Made by a program: the position numbers and the translations under genes
In this document: positions 44,409 to 55,199 of the stretch, piece by piece
Layout of the letters: each line of letters opens with the position of its first letter
How positions within the stretch are numbered: the stretch's first letter is position 1
Notes under the pieces: generated by a model
Database searches by the model: none
Seen by the model: only the letters and a program-made list of their open reading frames with translations
What the model was told of the DNA's origin: nothing
Source: Porphyrobacter sp. HT-58-2
Lineage (GTDB): Bacteria > Pseudomonadota > Alphaproteobacteria > Sphingomonadales > Sphingomonadaceae
Direction: 5' to 3'
DNA length: 64,000 bases
NCBI RefSeq assembly: GCF_002952215.1
Contig: NZ_CP022600.1
Location: forward strand, 2,852,001-2,916,000

Positions 44409-45854
44409 CTAGTCCTTGAGTACCCAGGTGTCCTTGGTGCCGCCCCCTTGCGAGGAATTGACCACCAGCGACCCCTTCTTGAGCGCGACGCGCGTCAGGC
44501 CGCCCGGCGTGATGTCGATCCCCTCGGGGCTGACAAGCACGAAGGGGCGCAAGTCGACATGGCGCGGCACCAGCCCCTTTGCGGTGTAGATCGGGCAGGT
44601 CGACAGGGCGAGCGTGGGCTGGGCGATGTAGTTTTCAGGGCGCGCAACCAGCTTTGCGCGGAACGCCGCAATCTCGCGTTTTGATGCGGTCGGCCCGATC
44701 AGCATGCCATAGCCGCCCGATCCGTGGACTTCCTTCACCACCAGGTCGGCCAGATTGTCGAGCACATAGGCAAGGCTGTCCCTGTCGGCGCAGCGCCAGG
44801 TCTGGACATTGGGCAGCAGCGGCTTTTCGCCGGTGTAGAATTCGACGATCTCGGGCATGAAGGAATAGATCGCCTTGTCGTCCGAAATGCCCGTCCCCGG
44901 CGCATTGGCGATGGTGATCCCCCCCGCGCGGTACACATCCATGATCCCCGGCACGCCCAGCGCGGAATCGGGATTGAAGGTAAGCGGATCGAGGAAATCG
45001 TCATCGACCCTGCGGTAAAGCACGTCGATCGGCTTGTAACCGCGCGTGGTGCGCATCTGCACCCTGCCCCCGGTGACCCGCAGATCGCTGCCTTCAACCA
45101 GCTCCGCTCCCATCTGATCGGCGAGGAAGGCGTGTTCGAAATAGGCGGAATTGTAGATCCCCGGCGTCAGCACCGCGACGGTCGGCTTGCCGCCGGTGAA
45201 GGCGGGCGGGACACAGGCGGCAAGGCTGCGGGCGAGGCGGCGCGGGTAGTTCGACACGCTCTCCACCGCGATCCGGCTGAAGAGATCGGGGAACATCCCC
45301 ATCATCGTCTCACGGTTTTCGAGCATGTAGGACACGCCCGACGGCGTGCGGGCATTGTCTTCCAGCACGAAGAATTCGTTCGGCCCGGTGCGCACGAGGT
45401 CGATCCCGACGATGTGGGTGTAGATACCGCCCGGCGGCGTAAAGCCGACCATGTTGGCAAGCCAGGCGTCGTTGCTGCGCAGCAGGCGTTCGGGAAGGCG
45501 CCCGGCGCGCACGATTTCCTGCCGGTGGTAGAGATCATAGAGGAAGGAATTGAGGGCCCGCACCCGCTGCTCGATGCCGCGTGACAGCTTTCGCCATTCG
45601 GCTGCGGTGATGATGCGCGGCACCATGTCGAAGGGAATGAGGCGTTCCTCCGCCTCGTTCTCGCCATAGACGTTGAAGGTGATGCCGGTGCGGCGGAAGG
45701 TATCATCCGCCTCGCGGTTCTTGCGGCGCATCAACTCAGCGGGCTGTTCACCATACCAGCGGCAGTACTCGGCATAGGCCGGGCGTGTGCCCCCCTCACC
45801 ATCGTACATCTCGTCGAAAGTGCCGCCTTGCCCCTGCATCAACCCCCGCATCAT
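44409..45854 (-). CDS. circularly permuted ATP-grasp protein of the Anbu cluster
   Basis: The 481-residue protein is a COG2308 member: FDEMYDGEGGTRPAYAEYCRWY near the start, IPFDMVPRIITAAEWRKLSRGIEQRVRALNSFLYDLYH, DLVRTGPNEFFVLEDNARTPSGVSYMLENRETMM, PTVAVLTPGIYNSAYFEHAFLADQMG, DVLYRRVDDDFLDP and VVKEVHGSGGYGMLIGP. These ATP-grasp enzymes are thought to form peptide or amide bonds. The start is uncertain: ATG at 45854 is listed, with a TTG at 45866 and an ATG at 45839 with GGGGG upstream as alternatives. It leads the set alpha-E, transglutaminase, Anbu. Confidence 0.93.
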   Translation of the reverse strand: MMRGLMQGQGGTFDEMYDGEGGTRPAYAEYCRWYGEQPAELMRRKNREADDTFRRTGITFNVYGENEAEERLIPFDMVPRIITAAEWRKLSRGIEQRVRALNSFLYDLYHRQEIVRAGRLPERLLRSNDAWLANMVGFTPPGGIYTHIVGIDLVRTGPNEFFVLEDNARTPSGVSYMLENRETMMGMFPDLFSRIAVESVSNYPRRLARSLAACVPPAFTGGKPTVAVLTPGIYNSAYFEHAFLADQMGAELVEGSDLRVTGGRVQMRTTRGYKPIDVLYRRVDDDFLDPLTFNPDSALGVPGIMDVYRAGGITIANAPGTGISDDKAIYSFMPEIVEFYTGEKPLLPNVQTWRCADRDSLAYVLDNLADLVVKEVHGSGGYGMLIGPTASKREIAAFRAKLVARPENYIAQPTLALSTCPIYTAKGLVPRHVDLRPFVLVSPEGIDITPGGLTRVALKKGSLVVNSSQGGGTKDTWVLKD

Positions 45855-45941
45855 TGTTAGGTGCAATGCAGCAATCTAGCGCCGCTTTCGTAAAAGAAAA
45901 GCGTCAGGATGACGTGGCGCAATAATGCTGCGAGCGCCGGT

Positions 45942-46766
45942 TCAGGCGCGCGTGGTTTCAAGCTCCCGCAGCACCGTCGTTATCACGCCGGGGTCATAGG
46001 TGAAGCCGATATGGGTGCAGCGCATGGCAATTGCGCGGTCGCGTTCGCCCGGACGGCCCGCCGCACAGCGCGGAGCGATGGCGCCGTCATTGGCACTCCA
46101 CAGCGCGACCGTCTCAACCGGCGGCTTGGCGGCGAGATCTGCCTCAATCGGGGGTGCATCGACCGAATGGCCGGTGATGAACTGGTAGGCGCGCCAGACG
46201 TTATTGGCGCGGGGGCTACCGCTGAAGGGCGAGCCCATGGTGATGACCTTGGCCACCGCCTGCGGCTGCCGCTTGGCCAGCTCCCGCGCGAATAGCCCGC
46301 CCAGGCTCCAGCCAAGCAGCACGACCGGTCGTCCGTGGCGGGCGTGCAGATCGGCAAGCCGCGCTTCAAGCAGCGCAAAGCGTTCCTCGTCCGCGCCCCA
46401 GTTGAAGCCGAGGCCCCATCGCTTGGTACGGTGGCCGGCGGCCTCCAGCGCCTGCGCCAGATAGCGCATCCGCACCGGATGGGTGGCAAAGCCGGGCAGG
46501 ATCATCACCATCTGCGGATTATGGCTGGCGGCAATCTCTATCTTGCGCCGCCGACGCCGGATCGGTTCCAGCAGCGCCTGCGCCTCGCCCAACACTCGCA
46601 CCAGCCTGGGCTTGCCGGCTTCGAATTCCTGCGGGATTTCTTCGCGTGCCAGCGCAACGCGCCGGGCAAATTCGCTCTGCGCATAGGCCTGCTGCGCCTG
46701 CGCGCCCGCTGCCACAAGGACGGCAGGCAACCGCGGCAGTTCAGGAAGGCGAGGGGAAAGGGCCAT
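45942..46766 (-). CDS. alpha/beta-hydrolase
   Basis: The 274-residue protein has an alpha/beta-hydrolase core: PQMVMILPGFATHPVRMRYLAQALEAAG, the nucleophile elbow LLGWSLGGLFARELAKRQPQAVAKVITMGSPFSGSPRA, an acid in WSANDGAIAPRC and a His in CTHIGFTYDPGV. It resembles lipase/esterase proteins of the PGAP1 or Triacylglycerol-lipase-like group. The N-terminus is long and basic (residues 1-90) without a clear signal. The listed start is the ATG at 46766; an upstream ATG at 46802 is possible. It is on the same strand as the Anbu cluster, 88 bases upstream of its first gene, so may be cotranscribed. Confidence 0.82.
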   Translation of the reverse strand: MALSPRLPELPRLPAVLVAAGAQAQQAYAQSEFARRVALAREEIPQEFEAGKPRLVRVLGEAQALLEPIRRRRRKIEIAASHNPQMVMILPGFATHPVRMRYLAQALEAAGHRTKRWGLGFNWGADEERFALLEARLADLHARHGRPVVLLGWSLGGLFARELAKRQPQAVAKVITMGSPFSGSPRANNVWRAYQFITGHSVDAPPIEADLAAKPPVETVALWSANDGAIAPRCAAGRPGERDRAIAMRCTHIGFTYDPGVITTVLRELETTRA

Positions 46767-46858
46767 GCCCTGTCTCAAGCCACATTCCCGATGAACATTC
46801 AATGAAGTGTAACGCGCGTAACAAATCCGACATAATTCAACGCGCGCTCATGGGGCGG

Positions 46859-47392
46859 CTACTTCACCTTGCAGTCGCCGATCCGCTCATGCTTGGCGGC
46901 AAAGCTCATCGTGCCTTCGCCCGCGCCGTCGAAATTCATTGCCATCTTGGCGGTGAAGTCGGACGTGGTGGGGGTGGCAGTGCCAGCCATCTCCATCCGT
47001 GCCGTGCCTTCAGGGGTCTTGCATACCATCACCGCATCGATCTCTCCGCCCGCGAGCCTGAAGCGTTCATAGCTGCATTCGCCGTTCTGCCCGCGCTTCA
47101 TCATTTCCTCATAGCCCTTGGCAACATCTTCCTCGGTGAGGCAGTATTCGCTCGTCGTCGTCAGCCCTGCGCCATGCCCGGCCATTTCGGGCGGCATTCC
47201 GGGGATTTCGATCCCGGTCATGGTGATCGTCGCCTTGTACAGCCCCGGTTCGGGCCTGAGCCCCTGCGCCTCGGCTTGTTTGGCCGCTTCCTTGATGCTG
47301 ACCTCGCCGTTGCCATCGGCGTCCGCATCATTGCTGGCCGAACACCCCGCCATCAGCGCCGCGCCGGCCGCTGCCATGATGATCCGCTTCAT
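46859..47392 (-). CDS. DUF3617-type lipoprotein
   Basis: The 177-residue lipoprotein begins MKRIIMAAAGAALMAGCSAS and carries the DUF3617 features: LRPEPGLYKATITMTGIEIPGMPPEM, CLTEEDVAKGYEEMM, GECSYERFRLAGGEIDAVMVC, GTARMEMAGTATPTTSDFTAKMAMNF, and a terminal Cys pair (ERIGDCKVK). DUF3617 proteins are abundant in sphingomonads and are of unknown function. The ATG at 47392 is preceded by AGGAGATT. It is divergent from uvrB with 123 bases between. Confidence 0.9.
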   Translation of the reverse strand: MKRIIMAAAGAALMAGCSASNDADADGNGEVSIKEAAKQAEAQGLRPEPGLYKATITMTGIEIPGMPPEMAGHGAGLTTTSEYCLTEEDVAKGYEEMMKRGQNGECSYERFRLAGGEIDAVMVCKTPEGTARMEMAGTATPTTSDFTAKMAMNFDGAGEGTMSFAAKHERIGDCKVK

Positions 47393-47515
47393 CCCGTAAT
47401 CTCCTGATCGCGGGCCAGCCCCGTAAACAGCGGCCCCGTGAACACCAGCATAGCGCATTCCGGCAAGATTGCGCAGCCCTTCACAAGCAGCCCTGCACAC
47501 CGCATATGCCACTGC

Positions 47516-49738
<2,223 letters not shown>

Positions 49739-49785
49739 GCGCGCCCCTTGAACGCGGGCGTTAACCCTGCCACTTCCCTCTCCCC

Positions 49786-51285
49786 ATGAACGTCCGATTC
49801 CTTGGCCTGCTGGCCGCCGCCAGCGCCCTCGCCCTGACCGCACCGACCACCGCGCAGGATGCACCCACAAAGGCCGAGGCGTCCGCGCCCGAGCGGCAGG
49901 TGCGCAGCCGCGATCTCGCCGGCACCTTCGGCGGGCAGCGCGTCGCCTATCGTGCGACAATGGCCGACACGATCCTCACCGACGATGCGGGTAAGGCCGA
50001 GGCGGTGATCGTCACCACCTCCTATGTGAAGACCCCGGCCGATCCCTCGCGCCCGGTGTTCTTCATCTACAATGGCGGCCCCGGCTCGGGCTCGGTGTGG
50101 CTCCAGATGGGCGCCTTCGGGCCGAAGCGCGTCGCGATCCCCTCCGACGCGAAGGACGACGGCGCGCCGCCCTATCCGCTGCTCGACAACCCCGACAGCC
50201 TGCTCGACGTCGCCGATCTCGTCTTCATCGACCCGCCCGGCACCGGCTTCAGCTATCTGACGCCCGGCACCGATCCCAAGAAGTATTACGGCCTGAGGCA
50301 GGATGGCCGCGCCGTCGCCGACGTCATCCGGCGCTGGATCAACGACAATGGCCGCTGGTCGAGCCCCAAATATCTCGGCGGCGAAAGCTACGGCACCAGC
50401 CGCACCGCGATGGTGGTCGATGAACTCGAAGGCGGCACCTACAACGATGTCGGCCTCAACGGGCTGATCCTGATTTCCACCATTCTCGATTTCGCGGGCC
50501 GCGAGCCCACGCCGGGAAACGAGATGGCCTATGTCGTTACCCTGCCCAACATGGCGGCGGCGGCCTATTATCACGGCAAGGTCGAAGCGCCTTCGGTCGA
50601 GGCGATTGCCGAGGAAGCGCGCCGCTTTGCCATCGGGCCTTTCGCCTCGGCGCTGCTCAAGGGGCAGGATCTGCCGCAGGCCGAGCGCGAGGCCGTGCGC
50701 CGCGAACTCTCCCGCCTCACCGGCCTTTCCGAGGAATATCTCGAACAGGCCAACCTGCGCGTCACTGATCAGCGGTTCTACAAGGAGCTGCTGCGCGACC
50801 GCGGGCTCACCATCGGCAGGCTCGACGCACGCTACACCGGCACGGATTACGACAACGCGGGCGAAACCCCGGATGCCGACCCGAGCTTCTACGGGATCGA
50901 CGCCGGCTATACCGCCGCGATCAACCAGTGGGCGCGCGAAACGCTGGGCTACACCACTGATCGGCAATACATGTCGATCGGCAATGTCGGCGGGCAGTGG
51001 GACTGGTCGCTCGGCAGCGGCTGGGGGCGCAATGCCTATCTCAACATCGCCCCGCTGGTGGGCAAGGCGATGCGCCAGAACTCAGGCCTCAGGGTGTTCA
51101 ACGCACAAGGCTGGTACGATTTCGCCACGCCCTTCTTCGGCGCGGAATATTCGCTGAAGCGCACCGGCATTCCGCAGGACCGGATCACCTGGAAATATTA
51201 CGATGCGGGCCACATGATGTATATCCGCGACGAGGACCGCGCCAAGCTTTCCGCTGATATCCGCGCTTTCATTCGCGCCCGATGA
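49786..51285 (+). CDS. S10 serine carboxypeptidase
   Basis: The 499-residue secreted or periplasmic protein has a signal peptide (LAAASALALTAPTTAQ) and an S10 alpha/beta-hydrolase fold: VFFIYNGGPGSGSVWLQMGAFGPKRV (oxyanion region), DPPGTGFSYLTPG, the nucleophile in YLGGESYGTSRTAMVV, the acid in NAQGWYDFATPFFG and the His in YDAGHMMYIRDEDR. These are the bacterial serine-carboxypeptidase-like proteins common in sphingomonads. GESYGT and GHMMY are both intact. The stop overlaps the next start (ATGA). Confidence 0.93.
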   Translation: MNVRFLGLLAAASALALTAPTTAQDAPTKAEASAPERQVRSRDLAGTFGGQRVAYRATMADTILTDDAGKAEAVIVTTSYVKTPADPSRPVFFIYNGGPGSGSVWLQMGAFGPKRVAIPSDAKDDGAPPYPLLDNPDSLLDVADLVFIDPPGTGFSYLTPGTDPKKYYGLRQDGRAVADVIRRWINDNGRWSSPKYLGGESYGTSRTAMVVDELEGGTYNDVGLNGLILISTILDFAGREPTPGNEMAYVVTLPNMAAAAYYHGKVEAPSVEAIAEEARRFAIGPFASALLKGQDLPQAEREAVRRELSRLTGLSEEYLEQANLRVTDQRFYKELLRDRGLTIGRLDARYTGTDYDNAGETPDADPSFYGIDAGYTAAINQWARETLGYTTDRQYMSIGNVGGQWDWSLGSGWGRNAYLNIAPLVGKAMRQNSGLRVFNAQGWYDFATPFFGAEYSLKRTGIPQDRITWKYYDAGHMMYIRDEDRAKLSADIRAFIRAR

Positions 51286-51842
51286 AGGCCCGGACGCTTC
51301 TGGTCCTTGCGGCGCTCGCGGGCGGGGCGGCAGGTTGTAAGCCGCCGCCCACCGATGCTGCCGTGGCGCGCGTTTCCCTGCTCACGGCAAGCGGGCCTTC
51401 TGCGCCCCTGCCCTCGCCCGACACGACCTTGGCGGCATGGACCAGCACGGCCAATCCGCTGCGCCTTGTCTATGGCGAGCCGGGCAAGCCGGTGCTGGTG
51501 GCGCTGGAATGCATCGCTCCGGCAACGCCCGAGGCGCAGTTGAGGATCACCCGCCACGCCCCGGCTGATGAGGGCGCGGGCGCGCTGCTGGCGCTGATCG
51601 GCAATGGCAGGATCGGACGCTTCCCCGTCGATGCCACCGATTTCGGCGGGCGCGCGCTATGGCAGGGCGAGGTTTCCGCGCTTCTGCCCGAATGGGACGC
51701 ATTGAAACCCGAACGCGAGGCGACCGTCACGGTGCCGGGCGCGGGGCTGGTGAAGCTTAATCCGAGCCCGCTGCCGATGCAGCTGGTGGAGGCGTGCCGG
51801 GGGGAGCCTGACGCGCGCGATCTTCCAGCAACTCCGGCGTAA
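51282..51842 (+). CDS. uncharacterised lipoprotein
   Basis: The 186-residue product has a lipoprotein signal MKARTLLVLAALAGGAAGCK with the lipid Cys at residue 19. The mature part has no recognisable motif: WTSTANPLRLVYGEPGKPVLVALECI, GALLALIGNGRIGRFPVDATDFGGRALWQGEVSALLPEW. It resembles small periplasmic domains that bind a carbohydrate or are partner subunits of peptidases. It is coupled to the S10 peptidase gene (ATGA). The 3' 86 bases overlap the end of the convergent dsbD gene. Confidence 0.75.
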   Translation: MKARTLLVLAALAGGAAGCKPPPTDAAVARVSLLTASGPSAPLPSPDTTLAAWTSTANPLRLVYGEPGKPVLVALECIAPATPEAQLRITRHAPADEGAGALLALIGNGRIGRFPVDATDFGGRALWQGEVSALLPEWDALKPEREATVTVPGAGLVKLNPSPLPMQLVEACRGEPDARDLPATPA

Positions 51843-53871
51843 GCACCTGCGGCAATTGCTCTGCGGCAACGGCTCGCGGTGCATACCACAGGTAAAGCGG
51901 CACGCCCGCCGCACCCTGTTCGGTCAGGAAGGCAGTGATCGCCGGATCACGCACCGTCCAGTCGCCCACCATCGTCACCACGCCCGCATCCTCGAAAGCA
52001 TCGCGCACACTTTCCCGCTCGATCGCAGCGGCTTCATTGACCTTGCAAGTGACGCACCAATCGGCGGTGAACCACACGAACACCGGCTTGCCTGAGGCCC
52101 GTGCTTCGGCAAGGGCATCGCGGCTGAAGGCGAGAGGCTTGTGAATGCTCGCCTTGGCCTGCGCGCTCCTCGCTTCGTAGACCGAAGGCAGGCCAATCGC
52201 GGCAAAGGCGATGAACGGCGCGGCGACAAGGCCGAAGGCGGGCCAGGCCAGCTTGCCCTTGCGCTGCAGCCTGCCGACCACCAGCAGCGCCAGCACCACG
52301 CCCGCCACCAGCAGCAGCGCGATCAGGCCAAAGGGCCGCCCACCCAGCTGCACCGTCAGCCACAGCAGGGCCAGCGCGGTGAGGCCCATCGGGATCGCCA
52401 TGATCCGCCGGAACCGCTCCATCCACGCGCCGGGTCGCGGCAGCATACGGCGCAAGGGCGGGATGAAGCCGAGCAACAGAAACGGCAGCGCCAGGCCCAG
52501 CCCCAGCAATGCGAACAGCAGCAGAGCCTGCGGTGTCGGCAACAATAGCGCAGCCCCCAAAGCCGCCGCCATGAAGGGGCCAGTACAAGGCGTGGCGACG
52601 AAGGCCGCCAGCAGCCCGGTCGCGAAAGCCCCGGCGCGCTCTCCCCCCATGCTGACCGAGACCGCAGGCAAATCGAACAATCCGGCAAAGTTGGCGGTAA
52701 TCGCGGCGGCCAGCACCAGCAGGGCGACGACCACGCCCGGCTCCTGCAACTGGAACGCCCAGCCCACCTGCTCTCCCGCCGCCCGCAGGGCCAGCAGCAA
52801 CGCGCCCAGCGCCGTGCAGGCAAGCACCACCCCTGCCGTATAGGCCAGCCCCTCGGCCCGCGCTTTCGCCTCTCTCGCCCCGGCCCGTGCGAGTGTCAGC
52901 GCCTTCAGGCTCAGGATCGGAAAGACGCAGGGCATGATGTTGAGCAGCAGGCCCCCGGCCAGCGCGCCGAGAATCAGCGTCCACAGCGGCGGGGTAGCGG
53001 CCGCCTTCGGCCCGGCGATCAGCTCTCCGCCGGTCGGCACTGCGCCGCGCTCCGCCGCAAACCGCACCCCGGCGCCATCGCCAAAGGCGAGCATCCCGGA
53101 TACCACATCCGCCTTGCCCGTGCCGAACCGGTCGAGCGGAATCTCGGCCACCAGCACATCGCCCGCACGGCGGAAGGTCTGCTGCGCGGCGTAAGCGACG
53201 AGCCGTTCGTTGGCGATGAAGACATGCGGATCGCTCAGCGCCACGCCTGCGGGAAGCGGGATGCCGATACGGATGGTGCGTCCCCGGATCGCAAAGCTGG
53301 CTTTGGCGTCCAGCAAGGGTGCGACCTCAGCCCGCCAGCGCGCGAAATCACCGCCGTCGACGCCGCGCAGCACCGCATCTTGCGGCACGCAGATCTGATC
53401 GGTGCAGGCGAGGTATTCGACATGGCCGGTAACCGACGTGGCCCCGCGCTCCTTCAGGCTCGGCCCCGGAACGACCGGCACCAGCACGGTGTAAGGCCCT
53501 TCATAGATGTGGTTCATCAGCCCGCTGATCGTCAGGCGCTGCGGCACCGGATAGCGCGGCTCGCCCATCTCCCAATCGGGCGGAAGATCAAGCGTCAGGC
53601 GCATCCCCTGCCCCGCATCGCCGGGGTTCGACCAATAGCCATGCCATTCGCGCGATTTGGGCGTGAAACGCAGCGCCAGCAGCCATTCGCGTCCTTCTGC
53701 CGGAGCGCCATCGGCAAACAGGCTCACCGCGATATTGTCGTCCCCGTACAGCGCCTTGCGCTCGGCAGTCTGGGCATGGGCCACGCCTGCCAGCAACGCA
53801 CTTGCGACAAGCGCAAGCCAGCATGCAAGCAATTGTCGGACAGGATGCGGGAAGGTTCTTGCGCGGGACAC
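51757..53871 (-). CDS. dsbD: thiol:disulfide interchange protein DsbD
   Basis: DsbD carries electrons from cytosolic thioredoxin across the inner membrane to periplasmic thiols. The 704-residue protein has a signal region (LLACWLALVASALLAGVAHAQ), an N-terminal periplasmic domain with CTDQICVPQDAV, a transmembrane block of eight helices with NIMPCVFPILSLKALTLARAGA and ATPCTGPFMAAALGAALLL (the redox Cys pair), and a C-terminal thioredoxin domain with FVWFTADWCVTCKVNEAAA. The GTG at 53871 was chosen because AGGG lies eight bases before it and it gives a short n-region; longer starts are possible. It overlaps the convergent gene. Confidence 0.93.
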   Translation of the reverse strand: MSRARTFPHPVRQLLACWLALVASALLAGVAHAQTAERKALYGDDNIAVSLFADGAPAEGREWLLALRFTPKSREWHGYWSNPGDAGQGMRLTLDLPPDWEMGEPRYPVPQRLTISGLMNHIYEGPYTVLVPVVPGPSLKERGATSVTGHVEYLACTDQICVPQDAVLRGVDGGDFARWRAEVAPLLDAKASFAIRGRTIRIGIPLPAGVALSDPHVFIANERLVAYAAQQTFRRAGDVLVAEIPLDRFGTGKADVVSGMLAFGDGAGVRFAAERGAVPTGGELIAGPKAAATPPLWTLILGALAGGLLLNIMPCVFPILSLKALTLARAGAREAKARAEGLAYTAGVVLACTALGALLLALRAAGEQVGWAFQLQEPGVVVALLVLAAAITANFAGLFDLPAVSVSMGGERAGAFATGLLAAFVATPCTGPFMAAALGAALLLPTPQALLLFALLGLGLALPFLLLGFIPPLRRMLPRPGAWMERFRRIMAIPMGLTALALLWLTVQLGGRPFGLIALLLVAGVVLALLVVGRLQRKGKLAWPAFGLVAAPFIAFAAIGLPSVYEARSAQAKASIHKPLAFSRDALAEARASGKPVFVWFTADWCVTCKVNEAAAIERESVRDAFEDAGVVTMVGDWTVRDPAITAFLTEQGAAGVPLYLWYAPRAVAAEQLPQVLTPELLEDRARQAPPGTPPPAASAAGSD

Positions 53872-53921
53872 GGCCAACCCTCTAGGCTCACGCGACAACT
53901 GACGCAATCGGAGCCGACACG

Positions 53922-55148
53922 GTGACAGCCACTTCCCATGAAACCCGCGATCTGGTGATCCTAGGCGGAGGGCTGGTCGGCATGACACTGGCGCTGGCTG
54001 CAGCAAAGAAGGGCATTTCCAGCCACGTGATCGACCGCGCCGACCCGGCGGAACTCACCGCCGAAGGCTTCGACGACCGTGCGACCGCGATCTCGACCGC
54101 GAGCTGGCACCTGTTCGAGAATATCGGCATTGCCGAGGGTCTGGAACAATTCGCCTGCGATATTGCGGCCATCGCGGTGACCGATCAGAACAAGCCCGGC
54201 CGGCTCGATTTCGTCCCTGGCGAGGGTGACGGCACGCTCGGGCGGATGTTCCCCAACCGCCGCCTGCGCCTCGCGCTGTTCGAGGCTGCGGCGAAGGAGC
54301 CGCTGATCGAATGGACGTCGCTCGCCACAGTGGTGGAACGCCAGCGCAGCGAATATGGCGTCGCCGCCGTGCTGGCCGACGGGCGCAAGTTCAAGGGCCG
54401 CCTGATGATCGCCGCCGAGGGGCGCCAGTCGCCGACGCGCGATTCCGCCGGCATCTCGATCGCCAAGTGGGATTACAAGCACCGCGCGATCATCGCCGGG
54501 CTGACCCATGAAAAGCCGCACGGCAATGTCGCATGGGAGATCTTCTACCCTGCCGGGCCGTTCGCGCTGCTGCCGCTGAACGACGATGCGGACGGCACCC
54601 ACCGATCCTCGCTGGTGTGGACCGTGTCGGAAGCGGACGCGGCGGGCGTCACCAAGCTGGGCGATCGCGCATTTCTGGCCGAGGTCGAAAAGCGCATGGG
54701 CGGCGTGCTGGGCAAGGTGTTGAGCGTCGGACACCGCTCGTCCTACCCGCTGGGCTTCCACCACACGGCCAAGATCACCGCAGAACGCCTCGCCCTGATC
54801 GGGGATTCTGCCCATGGCATCCATCCCATCGCCGGGCAGGGTTTGAACCTTGGCCTGCGCGATGTCGGCGCGCTGGTCGAAGTGCTGGCGGACGGGGCGC
54901 GGCTCGGGCTTGATCCGGGCGACCCGGAATTGCTCAAGCGTTACGAGACATGGCGCGGGCTCGACAGCTTCATGGTGGCACTGGCGACCGACGGCCTCAC
55001 CCGCCTGTTCGGCGTTCCCGGCAAGACGGCGAGCGCCGTGCGGCGGCTCGGCATGGCGGCAGTGCAGCGCACGCCGATGCTCAAGCAGTTCTTCATGGAC
55101 GAGGCGCGCGGGGTATCGGGGGATCTGCCGGAATTGCTGCGGGGGTGA
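53922..55148 (+). CDS. UbiH/COQ6-family FAD-dependent ubiquinone hydroxylase
   Basis: The 408-residue flavoprotein monooxygenase has the dinucleotide motif LVILGGGLVGMTLALAAAK at residues 11-29, DDRATAIS (DG-type motif region), and the second FAD motif LALIGDSAHGIHPIAGQGLNLGLRDVGALVEVL. The sequence fits the UbiH/UbiF/VisC group that hydroxylates the ubiquinone ring; which carbon it acts on cannot be told. The GTG at 53922 is 50 bases from the divergent dsbD start. A palindrome (55164-55193) separates it from the next gene. Confidence 0.92.
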   Translation: MTATSHETRDLVILGGGLVGMTLALAAAKKGISSHVIDRADPAELTAEGFDDRATAISTASWHLFENIGIAEGLEQFACDIAAIAVTDQNKPGRLDFVPGEGDGTLGRMFPNRRLRLALFEAAAKEPLIEWTSLATVVERQRSEYGVAAVLADGRKFKGRLMIAAEGRQSPTRDSAGISIAKWDYKHRAIIAGLTHEKPHGNVAWEIFYPAGPFALLPLNDDADGTHRSSLVWTVSEADAAGVTKLGDRAFLAEVEKRMGGVLGKVLSVGHRSSYPLGFHHTAKITAERLALIGDSAHGIHPIAGQGLNLGLRDVGALVEVLADGARLGLDPGDPELLKRYETWRGLDSFMVALATDGLTRLFGVPGKTASAVRRLGMAAVQRTPMLKQFFMDEARGVSGDLPELLRG

Positions 55149-55163
55149 ACAATTCCGATTTCC

Positions 55164-55193
55164 CCGTCACCCCCGCGAAAGCTAGGGTGACGG
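55164..55193. repeat. palindromic repeat acting as likely bidirectional terminator
   Basis: CCGTCACCC at 55164-55172 and GGGTGACGG at 55185-55193 form a perfect 9-bp stem with a 12-base loop (CCGCGAAAGC-like). It sits between two convergent genes and matches the short REP-type repeats (CCCGCGAAAGCGGG) often seen in sphingomonads. Confidence 0.7.
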
Positions 55194-55199
55194 ATGCCG

